Shown here piece after piece: positions 25,632 to 33,930 of a DNA stretch of 64,000 nucleotides. Location of the stretch: the NCBI RefSeq assembly GCF_003289945.1, contig NZ_QMBP01000001.1, positions 558,001-622,000 of the forward strand, read 5' to 3'. The notes below the pieces were generated by a model. It made no database searches. It saw nothing but the letters and a program-made list of their open reading frames with translations, and had not been told where the DNA came from. The position numbers were made by a program, and so were the translations under genes. The stretch comes from Mesorhizobium hawassense (GTDB lineage: Bacteria > Pseudomonadota > Alphaproteobacteria > Rhizobiales > Rhizobiaceae). The stretch's first letter is position 1; every line of letters starts with the position of its first letter.

Positions 25632-26615
25632 ATGTGGGACTTCAGCATCGGCCGGTCGGTGTCCATCATGATGCGGACATGGCCGTTCATCGTCTTTCGC
25701 ATGATCGTCTATTTCGGCATCACCGTCGCCTACATCATGGCGACCGGCACGGGCGCCAGCGTCGGCTATGGCGTCGGCCATATCTCGACCGATCCGGACG
25801 GCCCGGTGTCGTTTGCCTTGTGGGGCGGCGTGGTCGGCTTCGGCGTCGTCTCGATCGCCGTCTACTGGATCCGCGAATACATCCTCTACGTGCTCAAGGC
25901 CGGCCATATCGCCGTCATGGTGCATCTGATCGACGGCCATGACGTTCCCGACGGCCGGGGCCAGATCGCCTATGCCAAGGAGGTGGTCACCCAGCGTTTT
26001 GCCGAGGCCAATATCCTTTTCGTCGTCGACCAGCTGGTCAAGGGCGCCATCCGCGCCATCACCGGCCTGATCGGCGGCGTTGCCGCCTTCCTGCCCATTC
26101 CGGGCCTGAGCGGCATCGTCAGCTTCATCAACACCGTCATCCGCATCTCGCTGACCTATGTCGACGAGATCATCCTAGGCTACAACATCCGCATCAATTC
26201 GAGCTCGCCCTTCGAGACGGCACGGCAAGGCGTCGTGCTTTACGCCCAGAACGGCAAGCACATGGTCAAGAACGCCGTCTGGCTGGCGGTGATCATGTGG
26301 GGCGTGTCCTTCGTCATCTTCCTGTTGATGCTGGCGCCCGCGGCCACGATCCTCTGGATCATGCCGGGACAGCTTGCCGGCTGGGCCTTCGTGCTGGCCA
26401 TCGTCTTTGCCTGGGCCTTCAAGGCGGCCTTCATCGAACCCTTCGCCATCGCCTCGCTGATGCAGGTCTATTTCGAAGCCATCGAAGGCCAGACGCCCAA
26501 TCCCGAATGGGACCACCGGCTGGCCGAGGCCTCGTCCAAGTTCAGGGAACTCCGCGACAGGGCGCTGGGCTCCTTCGGCGGCGGCTCGCGCTGGGATACG
26601 CCCCGGGCTGCTTGA
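25632..26615 (+). CDS. Polytopic membrane protein of unknown function
   Basis: A protein of 327 residues with roughly six hydrophobic segments, among them FIVFRMIVYFGITVAYIMAT, SFALWGGVVGFGVVSIAVYW, ITGLIGGVAAFLPIPGLSGI, WLAVIMWGVSFVIFLLMLAP and WAFVLAIVFAWAFKAAFIEP. Cytoplasmic and loop regions include AKEVVTQRFAEANILFVVDQ and YVDEIILGYNIRINSSSPFE. No family is recognised with confidence and no catalytic signature is visible. ATG 25632 sits behind GGAGAG. Its TGA stop directly abuts the inverted stop of bluB (TGATCA), so the two genes end tail-to-tail with no spacer. Confidence 0.75.
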   Translation: MWDFSIGRSVSIMMRTWPFIVFRMIVYFGITVAYIMATGTGASVGYGVGHISTDPDGPVSFALWGGVVGFGVVSIAVYWIREYILYVLKAGHIAVMVHLIDGHDVPDGRGQIAYAKEVVTQRFAEANILFVVDQLVKGAIRAITGLIGGVAAFLPIPGLSGIVSFINTVIRISLTYVDEIILGYNIRINSSSPFETARQGVVLYAQNGKHMVKNAVWLAVIMWGVSFVIFLLMLAPAATILWIMPGQLAGWAFVLAIVFAWAFKAAFIEPFAIASLMQVYFEAIEGQTPNPEWDHRLAEASSKFRELRDRALGSFGGGSRWDTPRAA

Positions 26616-27347
26616 TCATTGCTTTGGCGGGCCACTAAGCCTTGCAATCGCCGATTTGAGCGGCGCTTCGCCGGCGCCGCGAAACGTCTCGCTCATCACC
26701 AGCTCGGGCAGCGGCAGGCGCTTGCCCCAGCCATGCGCTTCGAGGTCAGGCTTAGGCGCGAAAGCCGAGACCCGGCCGACGCAGAGATAGGCGATCGGCG
26801 TGACATGCTCGGGCATCGACAGGAGCCGCTTCAGCGCCTCGGTCTCGATGATGCTCACCCAGCCGACGCCGACGCCTTCGGCCCGCGCCGCCAGCCAGAA
26901 ATTCTGCACCGCGCAGACGGTGCTGTAGAGGTCCATTTCCGGATTGTGCCAGCGCCCGAGCGGCGAGTCCTTCGAGCGCTGCCGGTCGCAGGTGATGCAG
27001 AGGTTGAGCGCGCTTTCGCAGATGCCTTCGAGCTTCAGCTTGCGGTAGAGCGCCTGCCGTTCCGCCTCCATCGCCGGCAGTTCCTGCTCGCGTGCGGCAA
27101 GAAACAGGTCGCGCACCTGACGCCGCCTTGCTGGGTCGCGGATGACGATGAAATTCCACGGCTGCATGTAGCCGACCGAGGGCGCATGGTGCGCGGCGGT
27201 GATGAGCCGCGCCAGCACGGCATCGTCGAGATCGTCGGCTGTGAAATGGCTGCGCACGTCGCGCCTGGTGAACATCGCCCGGTACACCGCGTCGCGCGCC
27301 AATTGGTCAAAGTCATCGCCGCTCGCGGCGATCGCTGCTGCCGTCAT
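26616..27347 (-). CDS. bluB: 5,6-dimethylbenzimidazole synthase
   Basis: A protein of 243 residues of the nitroreductase fold: VYRAMFTRRDVRSHF, LITAAHHAPSVGYMQPWNFI, VIRDPARRRQVRDLF, DSPLGRWHNPEMDLYSTVCA, VGWVSIIETEALKRLL and YLCVGRVSAFAPKPDLE are the BluB landmarks. BluB breaks down reduced FMN with O2 to give 5,6-dimethylbenzimidazole, the lower ligand of vitamin B12. It is first known from Sinorhizobium meliloti, where it matters for symbiosis. The cobalamin riboswitch 50 bp upstream fits this role. A few reading-frame codons before the conserved part leave the exact start slightly uncertain. Confidence 0.95.
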   Translation of the reverse strand: MTAAAIAASGDDFDQLARDAVYRAMFTRRDVRSHFTADDLDDAVLARLITAAHHAPSVGYMQPWNFIVIRDPARRRQVRDLFLAAREQELPAMEAERQALYRKLKLEGICESALNLCITCDRQRSKDSPLGRWHNPEMDLYSTVCAVQNFWLAARAEGVGVGWVSIIETEALKRLLSMPEHVTPIAYLCVGRVSAFAPKPDLEAHGWGKRLPLPELVMSETFRGAGEAPLKSAIARLSGPPKQ

Positions 27348-27397
27348 CGCTTTTCCCCTTGCGACAAGCAGTCACCCGCCTGACCAAGCGGATAACC

Positions 27398-27560
27398 ATG
27401 TCTGCCAGGCCGGTCTTCTGGCTCGGGATCGTCCCGCATCCGGCGCCTTCCCGTCTTTCGACAGTGGCTTTGCCGGCGCGGTCCCCCTCACAGCGTTGGG
27501 CACGCCACGGATTTTCACCGTGTTCCCGATTCTCCCGCGTCGCGGGCACCAGGCAGCTAG
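27398..27560 (-). promoter_or_regulatory. Cobalamin (B12) riboswitch upstream of bluB
   Basis: On the minus strand the leader carries the expected blocks in order: a closing stem (CUGCC with GGCAG), GGUGCCCGCG, GGUGAAAAUCCGUGGC (near 27510-27525), GCCACUG, GACGGGAAGGCG and the B12 box GAGCCAGAAGACCGGCC (27407-27425). It ends about 50 nt before the bluB start, so adenosylcobalamin binding could hide the ribosome site or end transcription. No other gene lies in 27348-27683. Confidence 0.93.
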
Positions 27561-27683
27561 GTGACCTTATCGCGAAGCGCGGGCCGCGCCAATGGCGCGG
27601 GCGACACCGGCTGACGCAATTTTCCCCAGCCATTCGGCTTTCAAACATGGTCATCCAGGCCACGGGTGCCTAGATTAGGCGTC

Positions 27684-28610
27684 ATGACAACCCGTCTCTA
27701 CACGCACCCGATCTTCCTCGAACACATCACGCCGCCCGGCCATCCCGAGCGGCCCGACCGACTGCGCGCCATCGAGCGCGTGCTCGACGACGAGGCTTTT
27801 TCGGCCCTTGACCGCGTCAAGGCGCCGGAGGGCGACGAAAAAACCATCCTCTACGCGCATCCCGAGGATCACGTCGAGCGGGTGCGCGCGGCGATCCCCG
27901 AAAGCGGCATCGCCTCGATCGACGCCGACACCAGCGCCAGCCCGAAAAGCTGGCAGGCCGTGGTGACGGCGATCGGCGGCGCCAACGCTGCCGTCGACGA
28001 CGTCTTCGAGGGCCGTGCCGCCAATGCCTTCGTCGCCGCCCGTCCGCCTGGTCACCATGCCGAAAGGACCACGGCGATGGGCTTTTGCCTGTTCAACACG
28101 GCGGCGATCGCCGCCCGCTACGCCCAGAAGAAGCATCAAGCCGAGCGCGTCGCCATCGTCGACTGGGACGTCCACCACGGCAACGGCACGCAGGACATCT
28201 TTTGGGACGACCCGTCGGTGCTCTACTGCTCGACGCATCAGATGCCGCTTTATCCGGGCACCGGCGCGAAGAGCGAAACCGGCGCTGGCAACATCGTCAA
28301 CGCGCCGCTCGCGCCGCGCACCGGCAGCGACCTATTTCGCGACGCCTTCCTGTCGCGCGTGCTACCGTCCATCGACGCGTTCGCTCCGGACCTGATCATC
28401 ATTTCGGCCGGCTTCGACGCGCACCACCGCGATCCGCTGGCCGAGATCAACCTGACCGAGGACGATTTCGACTGGGCGACCGGCAAGCTGATGGAGCGCG
28501 CCGGCCGCCACAGCTCCAACAGGCTCGTCAGCCTGCTGGAAGGCGGTTACGATCTGCAGGGACTGGCATTTTCAGTCGCCGCCCATGTTGGGCGGCTGAT
28601 GAAGGGATAG
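27684..28610 (+). CDS. Histone deacetylase family protein
   Basis: A protein of 308 residues of the arginase/deacetylase fold: HPIFLEHITPPGHPERPDRL, AARPPGHHAERTTAMGFCLF (the tandem catalytic His), VAIVDWDVHHGNGTQDIF with Asp and His zinc ligands, LIIISAGFDAHHRDPLAEIN with the second Asp ligand, and LLEGGYDLQGLA. It is a zinc amidohydrolase of the class II HDAC/acetylpolyamine amidohydrolase group. The bacterial substrate may be acetylated lysine, acetylpolyamine or another amide. ATG 27684 is favoured over an in-frame GTG 18 bp upstream. xseB starts 3 bp after its stop, so the two are co-transcribed. Confidence 0.88.
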   Translation: MTTRLYTHPIFLEHITPPGHPERPDRLRAIERVLDDEAFSALDRVKAPEGDEKTILYAHPEDHVERVRAAIPESGIASIDADTSASPKSWQAVVTAIGGANAAVDDVFEGRAANAFVAARPPGHHAERTTAMGFCLFNTAAIAARYAQKKHQAERVAIVDWDVHHGNGTQDIFWDDPSVLYCSTHQMPLYPGTGAKSETGAGNIVNAPLAPRTGSDLFRDAFLSRVLPSIDAFAPDLIIISAGFDAHHRDPLAEINLTEDDFDWATGKLMERAGRHSSNRLVSLLEGGYDLQGLAFSVAAHVGRLMKG

Positions 28611-28613
28611 GGT

Positions 28614-28865
28614 ATGGCAGTGGAAGGCAATGAGGACGTCAAGGCGATGAGCTTCGAACAGGCGCTCGACGCGCTGGAGAAGATCGTCGATGATCTGGAG
28701 CGCGGTGACGTCCCGCTCGACCAGTCGATCAGGATCTATGAGCGCGGCGAGGCGTTGAAGGCTCATTGCGACCGGCTGCTGAAGGCGGCCGAGGACAAGG
28801 TCGAGAAGATCAGGCTGTCGCGCGACGGCAAGCCGGTGGGAACGGAGCCGCTCGACGGCGAATAG
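28614..28865 (+). CDS. xseB: Exodeoxyribonuclease VII small subunit
   Basis: A protein of 83 residues with the family core [20 protein letters not shown], then [20 protein letters not shown] and [15 protein letters not shown], all predicted helix. It binds the large subunit XseA to form exonuclease VII, which degrades single-stranded DNA into oligonucleotides in the cytoplasm. It follows the deacetylase gene by 3 bp. In many alphaproteobacteria it precedes ispA and dxs; here two small genes and a pirin separate it from dxs. Confidence 0.93.
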   Translation: MAVEGNEDVKAMSFEQALDALEKIVDDLERGDVPLDQSIRIYERGEALKAHCDRLLKAAEDKVEKIRLSRDGKPVGTEPLDGE

Positions 28866-28909
28866 TTGGAAGAGGATGGGCAGAGCAAGGAAGGTAAGGA
28901 GTTCAAGCC

Positions 28910-29176
28910 ATGTGCCGCAACATCAAGACCCTGGCCAATTTCGAACCGCCGGCGACCAATGACGAAGTGCATGACGCAGCGCTTCAATTCGTGCGCAAGT
29001 TGAGCGGCTCGACCAAGCCGTCCAGGCGCAACGAGCATGCCTTCCACCACGCGGTCGAGGCGATCGCGGCGATCGCGCGCGAGCTCATCGATTCACTCGA
29101 GACCAATCAGGAACCGCGCAATCGCGAGGAAGAGGCCGCCAAAGCGAAAGCAAGGTCGGCGCTTCGTTTCGCCTGA
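28910..29176 (+). CDS. DUF2277 family protein
   Basis: A protein of 88 residues. CRNIKTLANFEPPATNDEVH at the N-terminus and AALQFVRKLSGSTKPSRRNE in the middle match DUF2277, a small conserved bacterial family of unknown role. A Cys at residue 2 is part of the family pattern. The C-terminus is charged (RNREEEAAKAKARSALRF). It lies between xseB and the pirin gene with short gaps (44 and 9 bp), so it is probably in the same transcript. Confidence 0.85.
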   Translation: MCRNIKTLANFEPPATNDEVHDAALQFVRKLSGSTKPSRRNEHAFHHAVEAIAAIARELIDSLETNQEPRNREEEAAKAKARSALRFA

Positions 29177-29185
29177 GGAACCGAC

Positions 29186-30106
29186 ATGAGCTTCTTTCCG
29201 GGAAACGATCCTGAACCCGGCGATGCCTTCGCCTGCGACCAGATCGAGCTGATGGTGGTTCCGAACGCCAAGGACATTGGCGGTTTCGAGGTGCGCCGGG
29301 CCTTGCCGACGGCCAAGCGCCGGCTGGTCGGGCCATTCATCTTCTTCGATCGAATGGGCCCGGCCATCCTGCGCGCCGGCCATGCGCTCGACGTTCGCCC
29401 GCATCCGCATATCGGCCTGTCCACCGTCACCTACCTGTTCGACGGCAAGATCAGGCATCGCGACTCGCTCGGCACCGAAATGGTGATCGCGCCCGGCGAT
29501 GTAAATTTGATGACCGCTGGGCGTGGCATCGTTCACTCCGAGCGCACGCCGGAAGAGCTGCGCGGCGCGCCGATGTCGGTTTCCGGCCTGCAGACCTGGC
29601 TGGCGCTGCCGGATGGCAAAGAGGAGATTGCCCCGATCTTCGCCAACACATCAATGGCTCGCCTGCCGGAGATCGATGCGGAGGGCGTCAGCGGCCGCGT
29701 CGTCATCGGCGAATTCTCAGGATGGCGCTCGCCCGTGGCGACCGCTTCCGACACGCTTTATGCCGACCTGCGCCTGGCGGCGGGTGCTGCCGTGAAAATT
29801 CCGGCCGATGCCGAGGAGCGCGCCATCTACACGCTGGAAGGCGACGTCTCGATCGCCGGCGATGTCTTCCCGGCTGAGCGGCTTCTGGTCTTCAAGCCGG
29901 GCGAGGAAATCGTCGTTTCTTCCGAGCGTGGCGCGCATTTCATGCTGTTCGGCGGCGCTTCGCTCGGCTCCAAGCGCTATATCTGGTGGAATTTCGTCTC
30001 GTCCTCGAAGGAACGCATCGAACAGGCCAAGCAGGAATGGAAGACAGGCCGCTTCGATATCGTTCCTGGCGATGAGGAGGAGTTCATTCCGTTGCCGGAA
30101 GGCTAA
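29186..30106 (+). CDS. Pirin family protein
   Basis: A protein of 306 residues with two cupin domains. The N-terminal one shows the pirin signature: GPFIFFDRMGPA, VRPHPHIGLSTVTYLFDG with metal-binding His residues, LMTAGRGIVHSERTPEE. The C-terminal cupin includes IYTLEGDVSIAGD and PGEEIVVSSERGAHFMLFGG, followed by a pirin tail (WWNFVSSSKERIEQAKQEW). Bacterial pirins include quercetinase-like dioxygenases and regulators of pyruvate metabolism; which applies here is unknown. It starts 9 bp after the DUF2277 gene. Confidence 0.9.
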   Translation: MSFFPGNDPEPGDAFACDQIELMVVPNAKDIGGFEVRRALPTAKRRLVGPFIFFDRMGPAILRAGHALDVRPHPHIGLSTVTYLFDGKIRHRDSLGTEMVIAPGDVNLMTAGRGIVHSERTPEELRGAPMSVSGLQTWLALPDGKEEIAPIFANTSMARLPEIDAEGVSGRVVIGEFSGWRSPVATASDTLYADLRLAAGAAVKIPADAEERAIYTLEGDVSIAGDVFPAERLLVFKPGEEIVVSSERGAHFMLFGGASLGSKRYIWWNFVSSSKERIEQAKQEWKTGRFDIVPGDEEEFIPLPEG

Positions 30107-30130
30107 GCATACCGTCCGTATGGCGGTTGC

Positions 30131-30143
30131 GCGTCACTGACGC
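30131..30143. repeat. 13-bp perfect palindrome between pirin and dxs
   Basis: GCGTCACTGACGC is symmetric about its central C and lies 24 bp after the pirin stop and about 100 bp before dxs. It lacks a T-tract, so it is either a weak hairpin or a protein site. Nothing else was recognised in 30107-30241. Confidence 0.35.
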
Positions 30144-30241
30144 ACATTTACATTCGCCCGCCGGCGGCCTATGCCGCGCATGATTATGGCGCAATTCATT
30201 GCTAGCGCCGTGTTTGACGGATTTCAGCAGGTAGCGCCTGA

Positions 30242-32155
30242 GTGAGCCCAAAGCTTGAAACACCGCTGCTCGACAAGGTCCGCATTCCGGCGGATGTGCG
30301 GACGCTTGACGAGAGCACGCTCCCGCAACTCGCGGCCGACCTGCGCGCCGAGCTGATCGACGCTGTGTCGCAGACCGGCGGCCACCTCGGCGCCGGCCTC
30401 GGCGTCGTCGAGCTGACGGTTGCCCTGCATTACGTCTTCAACACGCCGCAGGACCGGCTGATCTGGGATGTTGGCCACCAAGCCTATCCGCACAAGATCC
30501 TGACCGGTCGCCGCGACCGCATCCGCACGCTGCGCCAGGAAGGCGGGCTTTCCGGTTTCACCCGCCGGGCGGAGAGCGAATACGACCCGTTCGGCGCCGC
30601 GCACTCCTCGACCTCGATTTCGGCCGGCCTCGGCATGGCCATGGCCCGCGACCTGTCGGGCCGCCGTAACAACGTGATCTCGGTCATCGGCGACGGCTCG
30701 ATGTCTGCCGGTATGGCTTTCGAGGCGCTGAACAATGCCGGCGCGCTCGATGCCCGCCTGATCGTCATCCTCAACGACAACGACATGTCGATCGCCCCGC
30801 CGACCGGCGCGATGAGCGCCTATCTGGCCAGGCTCGCCTCCGGCAAGGCCTATCTCGGCCTGCGCGATTTCGGCAAGAAGCTGACCTCCTATCTCGGCAA
30901 GCGCGCCGACCGCGCCATCACCCGCGCGGTCGAGCATGCGCGCGGCTATGTCACCGGCGGCACCTTGTTCGAAGAGCTCGGCTTCTATCACATCGGCCCG
31001 ATCGACGGGCACAATCTCGAGCACCTCATCCCGGTGCTGAAGAATGTTCGCGACAACGCCGACGGCCCTGTGCTGATCCATGTCGTGACCCAGAAAGGCA
31101 AGGGCTATGCGCCGGCCGAGGCCGCGGCCGACAAATATCACGGCGTCAACAAATTCGACGTCATCACCGGCGCGCAGGCCAAGGCGCCGGCCAACGCGCC
31201 GGCCTACACCAAGGTCTTCGCCGAAAGCCTGATCCAGGAAGCGCGCGAGGACGAGCGCATCGTCGCCATCACCGCCGCCATGCCGAGCGGCACCGGCCTC
31301 GATCTCTTCGGCGAGGTGTTTCCCAAGCGAACCTTCGATGTCGGCATTGCCGAGCAGCACGCGGTGACCTTCGCCGCGGGGCTCGCCACCGAAGGCTACA
31401 AGCCGTTCGCCGCCATCTATTCCACCTTCCTGCAGCGCGCCTACGACCAGGTCGTCCACGACGTGGCGATCCAGAAATTACCGGTGCGTTTTCCCATCGA
31501 CCGCGCCGGTTTCGTTGGCGCCGACGGCGCCACCCATTGCGGTGCCTTCGACACGACCTTCCTGGCCTCGCTGCCGGGCTTCGTCGTCATGGCCGCGGCC
31601 GACGAGGCTGAGCTTCGCCACATGGTGCGCACGGCGGCGTCCTACGATGACGGCCCGATCGCCTTCCGCTATCCGCGCGGCAATGGCGTCGGCGTCGACA
31701 TGCCGGAGCGTGGTTCGGTGCTCGAGATCGGCAAGGGCCGCATCGTTAAAGAGGGCACCAAGGTCGCGCTTCTCTCCTTTGGCACGCGGCTGCAGGATTG
31801 CCTTCTGGCCGCCGAGGAGCTCGGCGCCGCAGGCCTGTCCACCACCGTCGCCGACGCCCGCTTCGCCAAGCCGCTGGACGAGGATCTTATCCGTCGTCTC
31901 GCCCGCTCGCACGAAGTGCTGGTCACCGTGGAGGAGGGTGCCATCGGCGGCTTCGCCAGCCAGGTGCTGCATTTCCTCGCCCATGAAGGCTTGCTTGAAA
32001 GCGGCCTCAAGGTGCGCCCGCTGGTGCTGCCGGACGTGTTCAGCGATCACGCCAAGCCCGAAAAAATGTATGCCGACGCCGGCCTGGACTCGGCAGGCAT
32101 CGTGCACACGGTCTTCGCCGCGCTCGGCCGTGGCGAGCAGGCGCAGCGCGCCTGA
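30242..32155 (+). CDS. dxs: 1-deoxy-D-xylulose-5-phosphate synthase
   Basis: A protein of 637 residues, full length for the family. The thiamine diphosphate domain has [47 protein letters not shown] and [18 protein letters not shown]. The pyrimidine domain has [18 protein letters not shown] and [19 protein letters not shown], and the transketolase C domain follows ([14 protein letters not shown]). It condenses pyruvate and glyceraldehyde 3-phosphate to DXP, the entry to the MEP isoprenoid pathway and a thiamine/pyridoxal precursor. The start is GTG 30242, inside the family's usual N-terminus ([12 protein letters not shown]). ispH of the same pathway is at 50219. Confidence 0.96.
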   Translation: MSPKLETPLLDKVRIPADVRTLDESTLPQLAADLRAELIDAVSQTGGHLGAGLGVVELTVALHYVFNTPQDRLIWDVGHQAYPHKILTGRRDRIRTLRQEGGLSGFTRRAESEYDPFGAAHSSTSISAGLGMAMARDLSGRRNNVISVIGDGSMSAGMAFEALNNAGALDARLIVILNDNDMSIAPPTGAMSAYLARLASGKAYLGLRDFGKKLTSYLGKRADRAITRAVEHARGYVTGGTLFEELGFYHIGPIDGHNLEHLIPVLKNVRDNADGPVLIHVVTQKGKGYAPAEAAADKYHGVNKFDVITGAQAKAPANAPAYTKVFAESLIQEAREDERIVAITAAMPSGTGLDLFGEVFPKRTFDVGIAEQHAVTFAAGLATEGYKPFAAIYSTFLQRAYDQVVHDVAIQKLPVRFPIDRAGFVGADGATHCGAFDTTFLASLPGFVVMAAADEAELRHMVRTAASYDDGPIAFRYPRGNGVGVDMPERGSVLEIGKGRIVKEGTKVALLSFGTRLQDCLLAAEELGAAGLSTTVADARFAKPLDEDLIRRLARSHEVLVTVEEGAIGGFASQVLHFLAHEGLLESGLKVRPLVLPDVFSDHAKPEKMYADAGLDSAGIVHTVFAALGRGEQAQRA

Positions 32156-32302
32156 ATCGAAACGTCAATTCCCTGAATCAATTTGCCGGCTTCCGGCTTT
32201 AAGCTTCTGTTAACGCTCCCGTTTGGCGGTTCGCTTACCCTGTCTCTTGGCCGATTTTCAACGGCGCCCTGCTAGAAGTTGGAGCCAGGCAGGGGGTTGA
32301 CA

Positions 32303-32593
32303 ATGATCAAGTCGTTTCTGTGCGGCATGGCCTTTTTGGCGGCCATGATTGCGCCGGTGGCAGCCGAAACGCGCTACGACCGCAATATCGAAAAGGCGGC
32401 GATGGATATCGTCGCCGGCAAGATGGGCAACATCCGCGGCGGCTTCTCCTATAGGCAGAGGCCTCAACTCGTGGTGCTGCCGGAAGCGGCGCCCGTCGCG
32501 CCCGCTCCGGTCGAGCCGCCGCGCAAGGAAGCCTCCGGCAATGACGGCCTGACGCCGGCAGTCGAGCGCCAGGTTTCGCGCACCGTTTTCTAG
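32303..32593 (+). CDS. Small secreted protein of unknown function
   Basis: A protein of 96 residues with a signal peptide (KSFLCGMAFLAAMIAPVAAE). The mature part starts TRYDRNIEKAAMDIVAGKMG, then has a Pro/Ala/Val-rich linker (APVAPAPVEPPRK) and ends QVSRTVF. No domain is recognised. It follows dxs by 147 bp with an A/T-richer leader containing TTAAGCTT. Its TAG stop (32591-32593) lies inside the left arm of the repeat at 32589-32658. Confidence 0.6.
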   Translation: MIKSFLCGMAFLAAMIAPVAAETRYDRNIEKAAMDIVAGKMGNIRGGFSYRQRPQLVVLPEAAPVAPAPVEPPRKEASGNDGLTPAVERQVSRTVF

Positions 32594-32658
32594 AGCAATT
32601 CCAGGAAAAGTGTGAGCGGTTTTCCGTCCGGAATTGCGTAAAAACAAAGAGCTCTAGA
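32589..32658. terminator. Palindromic REP-like element (copy 2) carrying stop codons of both flanking genes
   Basis: The outer arms TCTAGAGC (32589-32596) and GCTCTAGA (32651-32658) are perfect inverses. The inner arms are GCAATTCCaGGAAAA and TTTTCCgtCCGGAATTGC (to 32637). The left arm contains the TAG stop of the secreted-protein gene, the right arm the stop of the GFA gene on the other strand. Likely a bidirectional terminator. Confidence 0.75.
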
Positions 32659-33055
32659 ACCACATATCGCGCACGCAGCGTCCGTCGCGCGGCAAGTCGT
32701 CGAAACTGTCCAGGCCGTCGAAATGGTCGATCGGCAGGTCGGCGACTTCCTCCGGCGGCGCCAGCCTGAGATTGACGGCGATGCGCCTGCGTCCGCTCTT
32801 GCCCGGGCGCAGGCCGCGCCAGGCGACCACGCAGGCGCAGGTCGGGCAGAACAGGATTTCCAGCGCGGGTTCCGCCACCTCGGCGCGCGTGTAGGATTTC
32901 AGCGGCCCGGCGACGCGGATGCGCTCATCGACATAGTCATAGGCCCAGAGCGTGCCGTAGCGGCGGCAGAGCGTGCAATTGCAGGCGGTGATTCCGCCCG
33001 GATCGCCTTCCAGCGTCCAGCAGGTCGCGCCGCAATGACAGCTGCCTTTCAGCAT
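32654..33055 (-). CDS. GFA family protein (glutathione-dependent formaldehyde-activating enzyme-like)
   Basis: A protein of 133 residues beginning MLKGSCHCGATCWTLEGDPG. Zinc-binding Cys appear in GSCHCG, CNCTLCRRYG and FCPTCACVVAW, the full GFA/CENP-V pattern. The family includes glutathione-hydroxymethyl synthase, but most members have no known reaction. The frame is open further upstream, yet the conserved N-terminus starts at ATG 33055. It is divergent from tlyA with about 107 bp between. Its stop codon lies within the palindromic element at 32589-32658. Confidence 0.82.
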   Translation of the reverse strand: MLKGSCHCGATCWTLEGDPGGITACNCTLCRRYGTLWAYDYVDERIRVAGPLKSYTRAEVAEPALEILFCPTCACVVAWRGLRPGKSGRRRIAVNLRLAPPEEVADLPIDHFDGLDSFDDLPRDGRCVRDMWF

Positions 33056-33162
33056 TGCCACCTCCACCGGCCGATCGCCGGCCCTTTGCGTCGGCATTCT
33101 GCAGCCTCTTGCGCCGTATTCAACCCATTGCGTTCGCGCCCCGCTTTCGCCAATGAAGGCCG

Positions 33163-33930
33163 ATGAGTTCGCCTTTGCCAGCCAGCCAGCGCCAGCGGCT
33201 CGACGAATTGCTCGTCGAGCGCGGCCTGTTCGCAAGCCGCTCGCGTGCCCGCGACGCCATCGAGCGCGGCACGGTGACGGTTGACGGCATTCTTGCTCGC
33301 AAGCCCGGTCAGTCTGTCGCGCCGGACTGCCTGATCGCAATCGACGATCCGGCGCGGGCCTATGTGTCGCGCGCCGCGTTGAAGCTGATCGCCGGCCTCG
33401 ACCGTTTCGGCCTGGACCCTTCCGGCAGCGAGGCGCTCGATATCGGCGCCTCGACCGGCGGCTTCACCCAGGTGCTGCTCGAGCGCGGTACAGCGCATGT
33501 CACGGCGATCGATGTCGGCCACGGCCAGATGCATCCCGACATTGCCGGCGATCCGCGCGTGACGGTTATCGAGGGGCTGAACGCTCGCGATTTGACGCCG
33601 GCCGATCTCGGCGGCCGCGTGCCCGATTTCCTGGTTTGCGATGTATCCTTCATTTCTCTGAAGTTGGCACTGCCGCCGGCGCTGGAATTGGCCGGCGAGG
33701 GCGCCAAGGCAATCCTTCTGGTCAAACCGCAATTCGAGGCCGGGCGCGAGGCGATCGGCAAGGGCGGGCTGCTCAAGGAGCCTGAAGATGCTGAGCGCGT
33801 TGCCGTCAGCTTGCGCGACTGGCTCGCCGGCGTTCCCGGCTGGTGCGTGCTGGGTGTTCACCCGTCACCGATCGAAGGCGGCGACGGCAACCGCGAGTTC
33901 CTGCTCGCCGCCGTAAAGGGATCGCGATGA
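33163..33930 (+). CDS. tlyA: TlyA family rRNA methyltransferase
   Basis: A protein of 255 residues. An N-terminal S4 RNA-binding domain (RLDELLVERGLFASRSRARD) is followed by an FtsJ-like methyltransferase domain: YVSRAALKLIAGLDRF, ALDIGASTGGFTQVLLERG (SAM motif I), AIDVGHGQMHP, LVCDVSFISLKLALP and LLVKPQFEAGREAIGKGG. TlyA proteins 2'-O-methylate cytidines in 16S and sometimes 23S rRNA and affect capreomycin sensitivity; some are described as haemolysins. Its stop overlaps the next start by four bases (ATGA), so the two are translationally coupled. Confidence 0.92.
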   Translation: MSSPLPASQRQRLDELLVERGLFASRSRARDAIERGTVTVDGILARKPGQSVAPDCLIAIDDPARAYVSRAALKLIAGLDRFGLDPSGSEALDIGASTGGFTQVLLERGTAHVTAIDVGHGQMHPDIAGDPRVTVIEGLNARDLTPADLGGRVPDFLVCDVSFISLKLALPPALELAGEGAKAILLVKPQFEAGREAIGKGGLLKEPEDAERVAVSLRDWLAGVPGWCVLGVHPSPIEGGDGNREFLLAAVKGSR

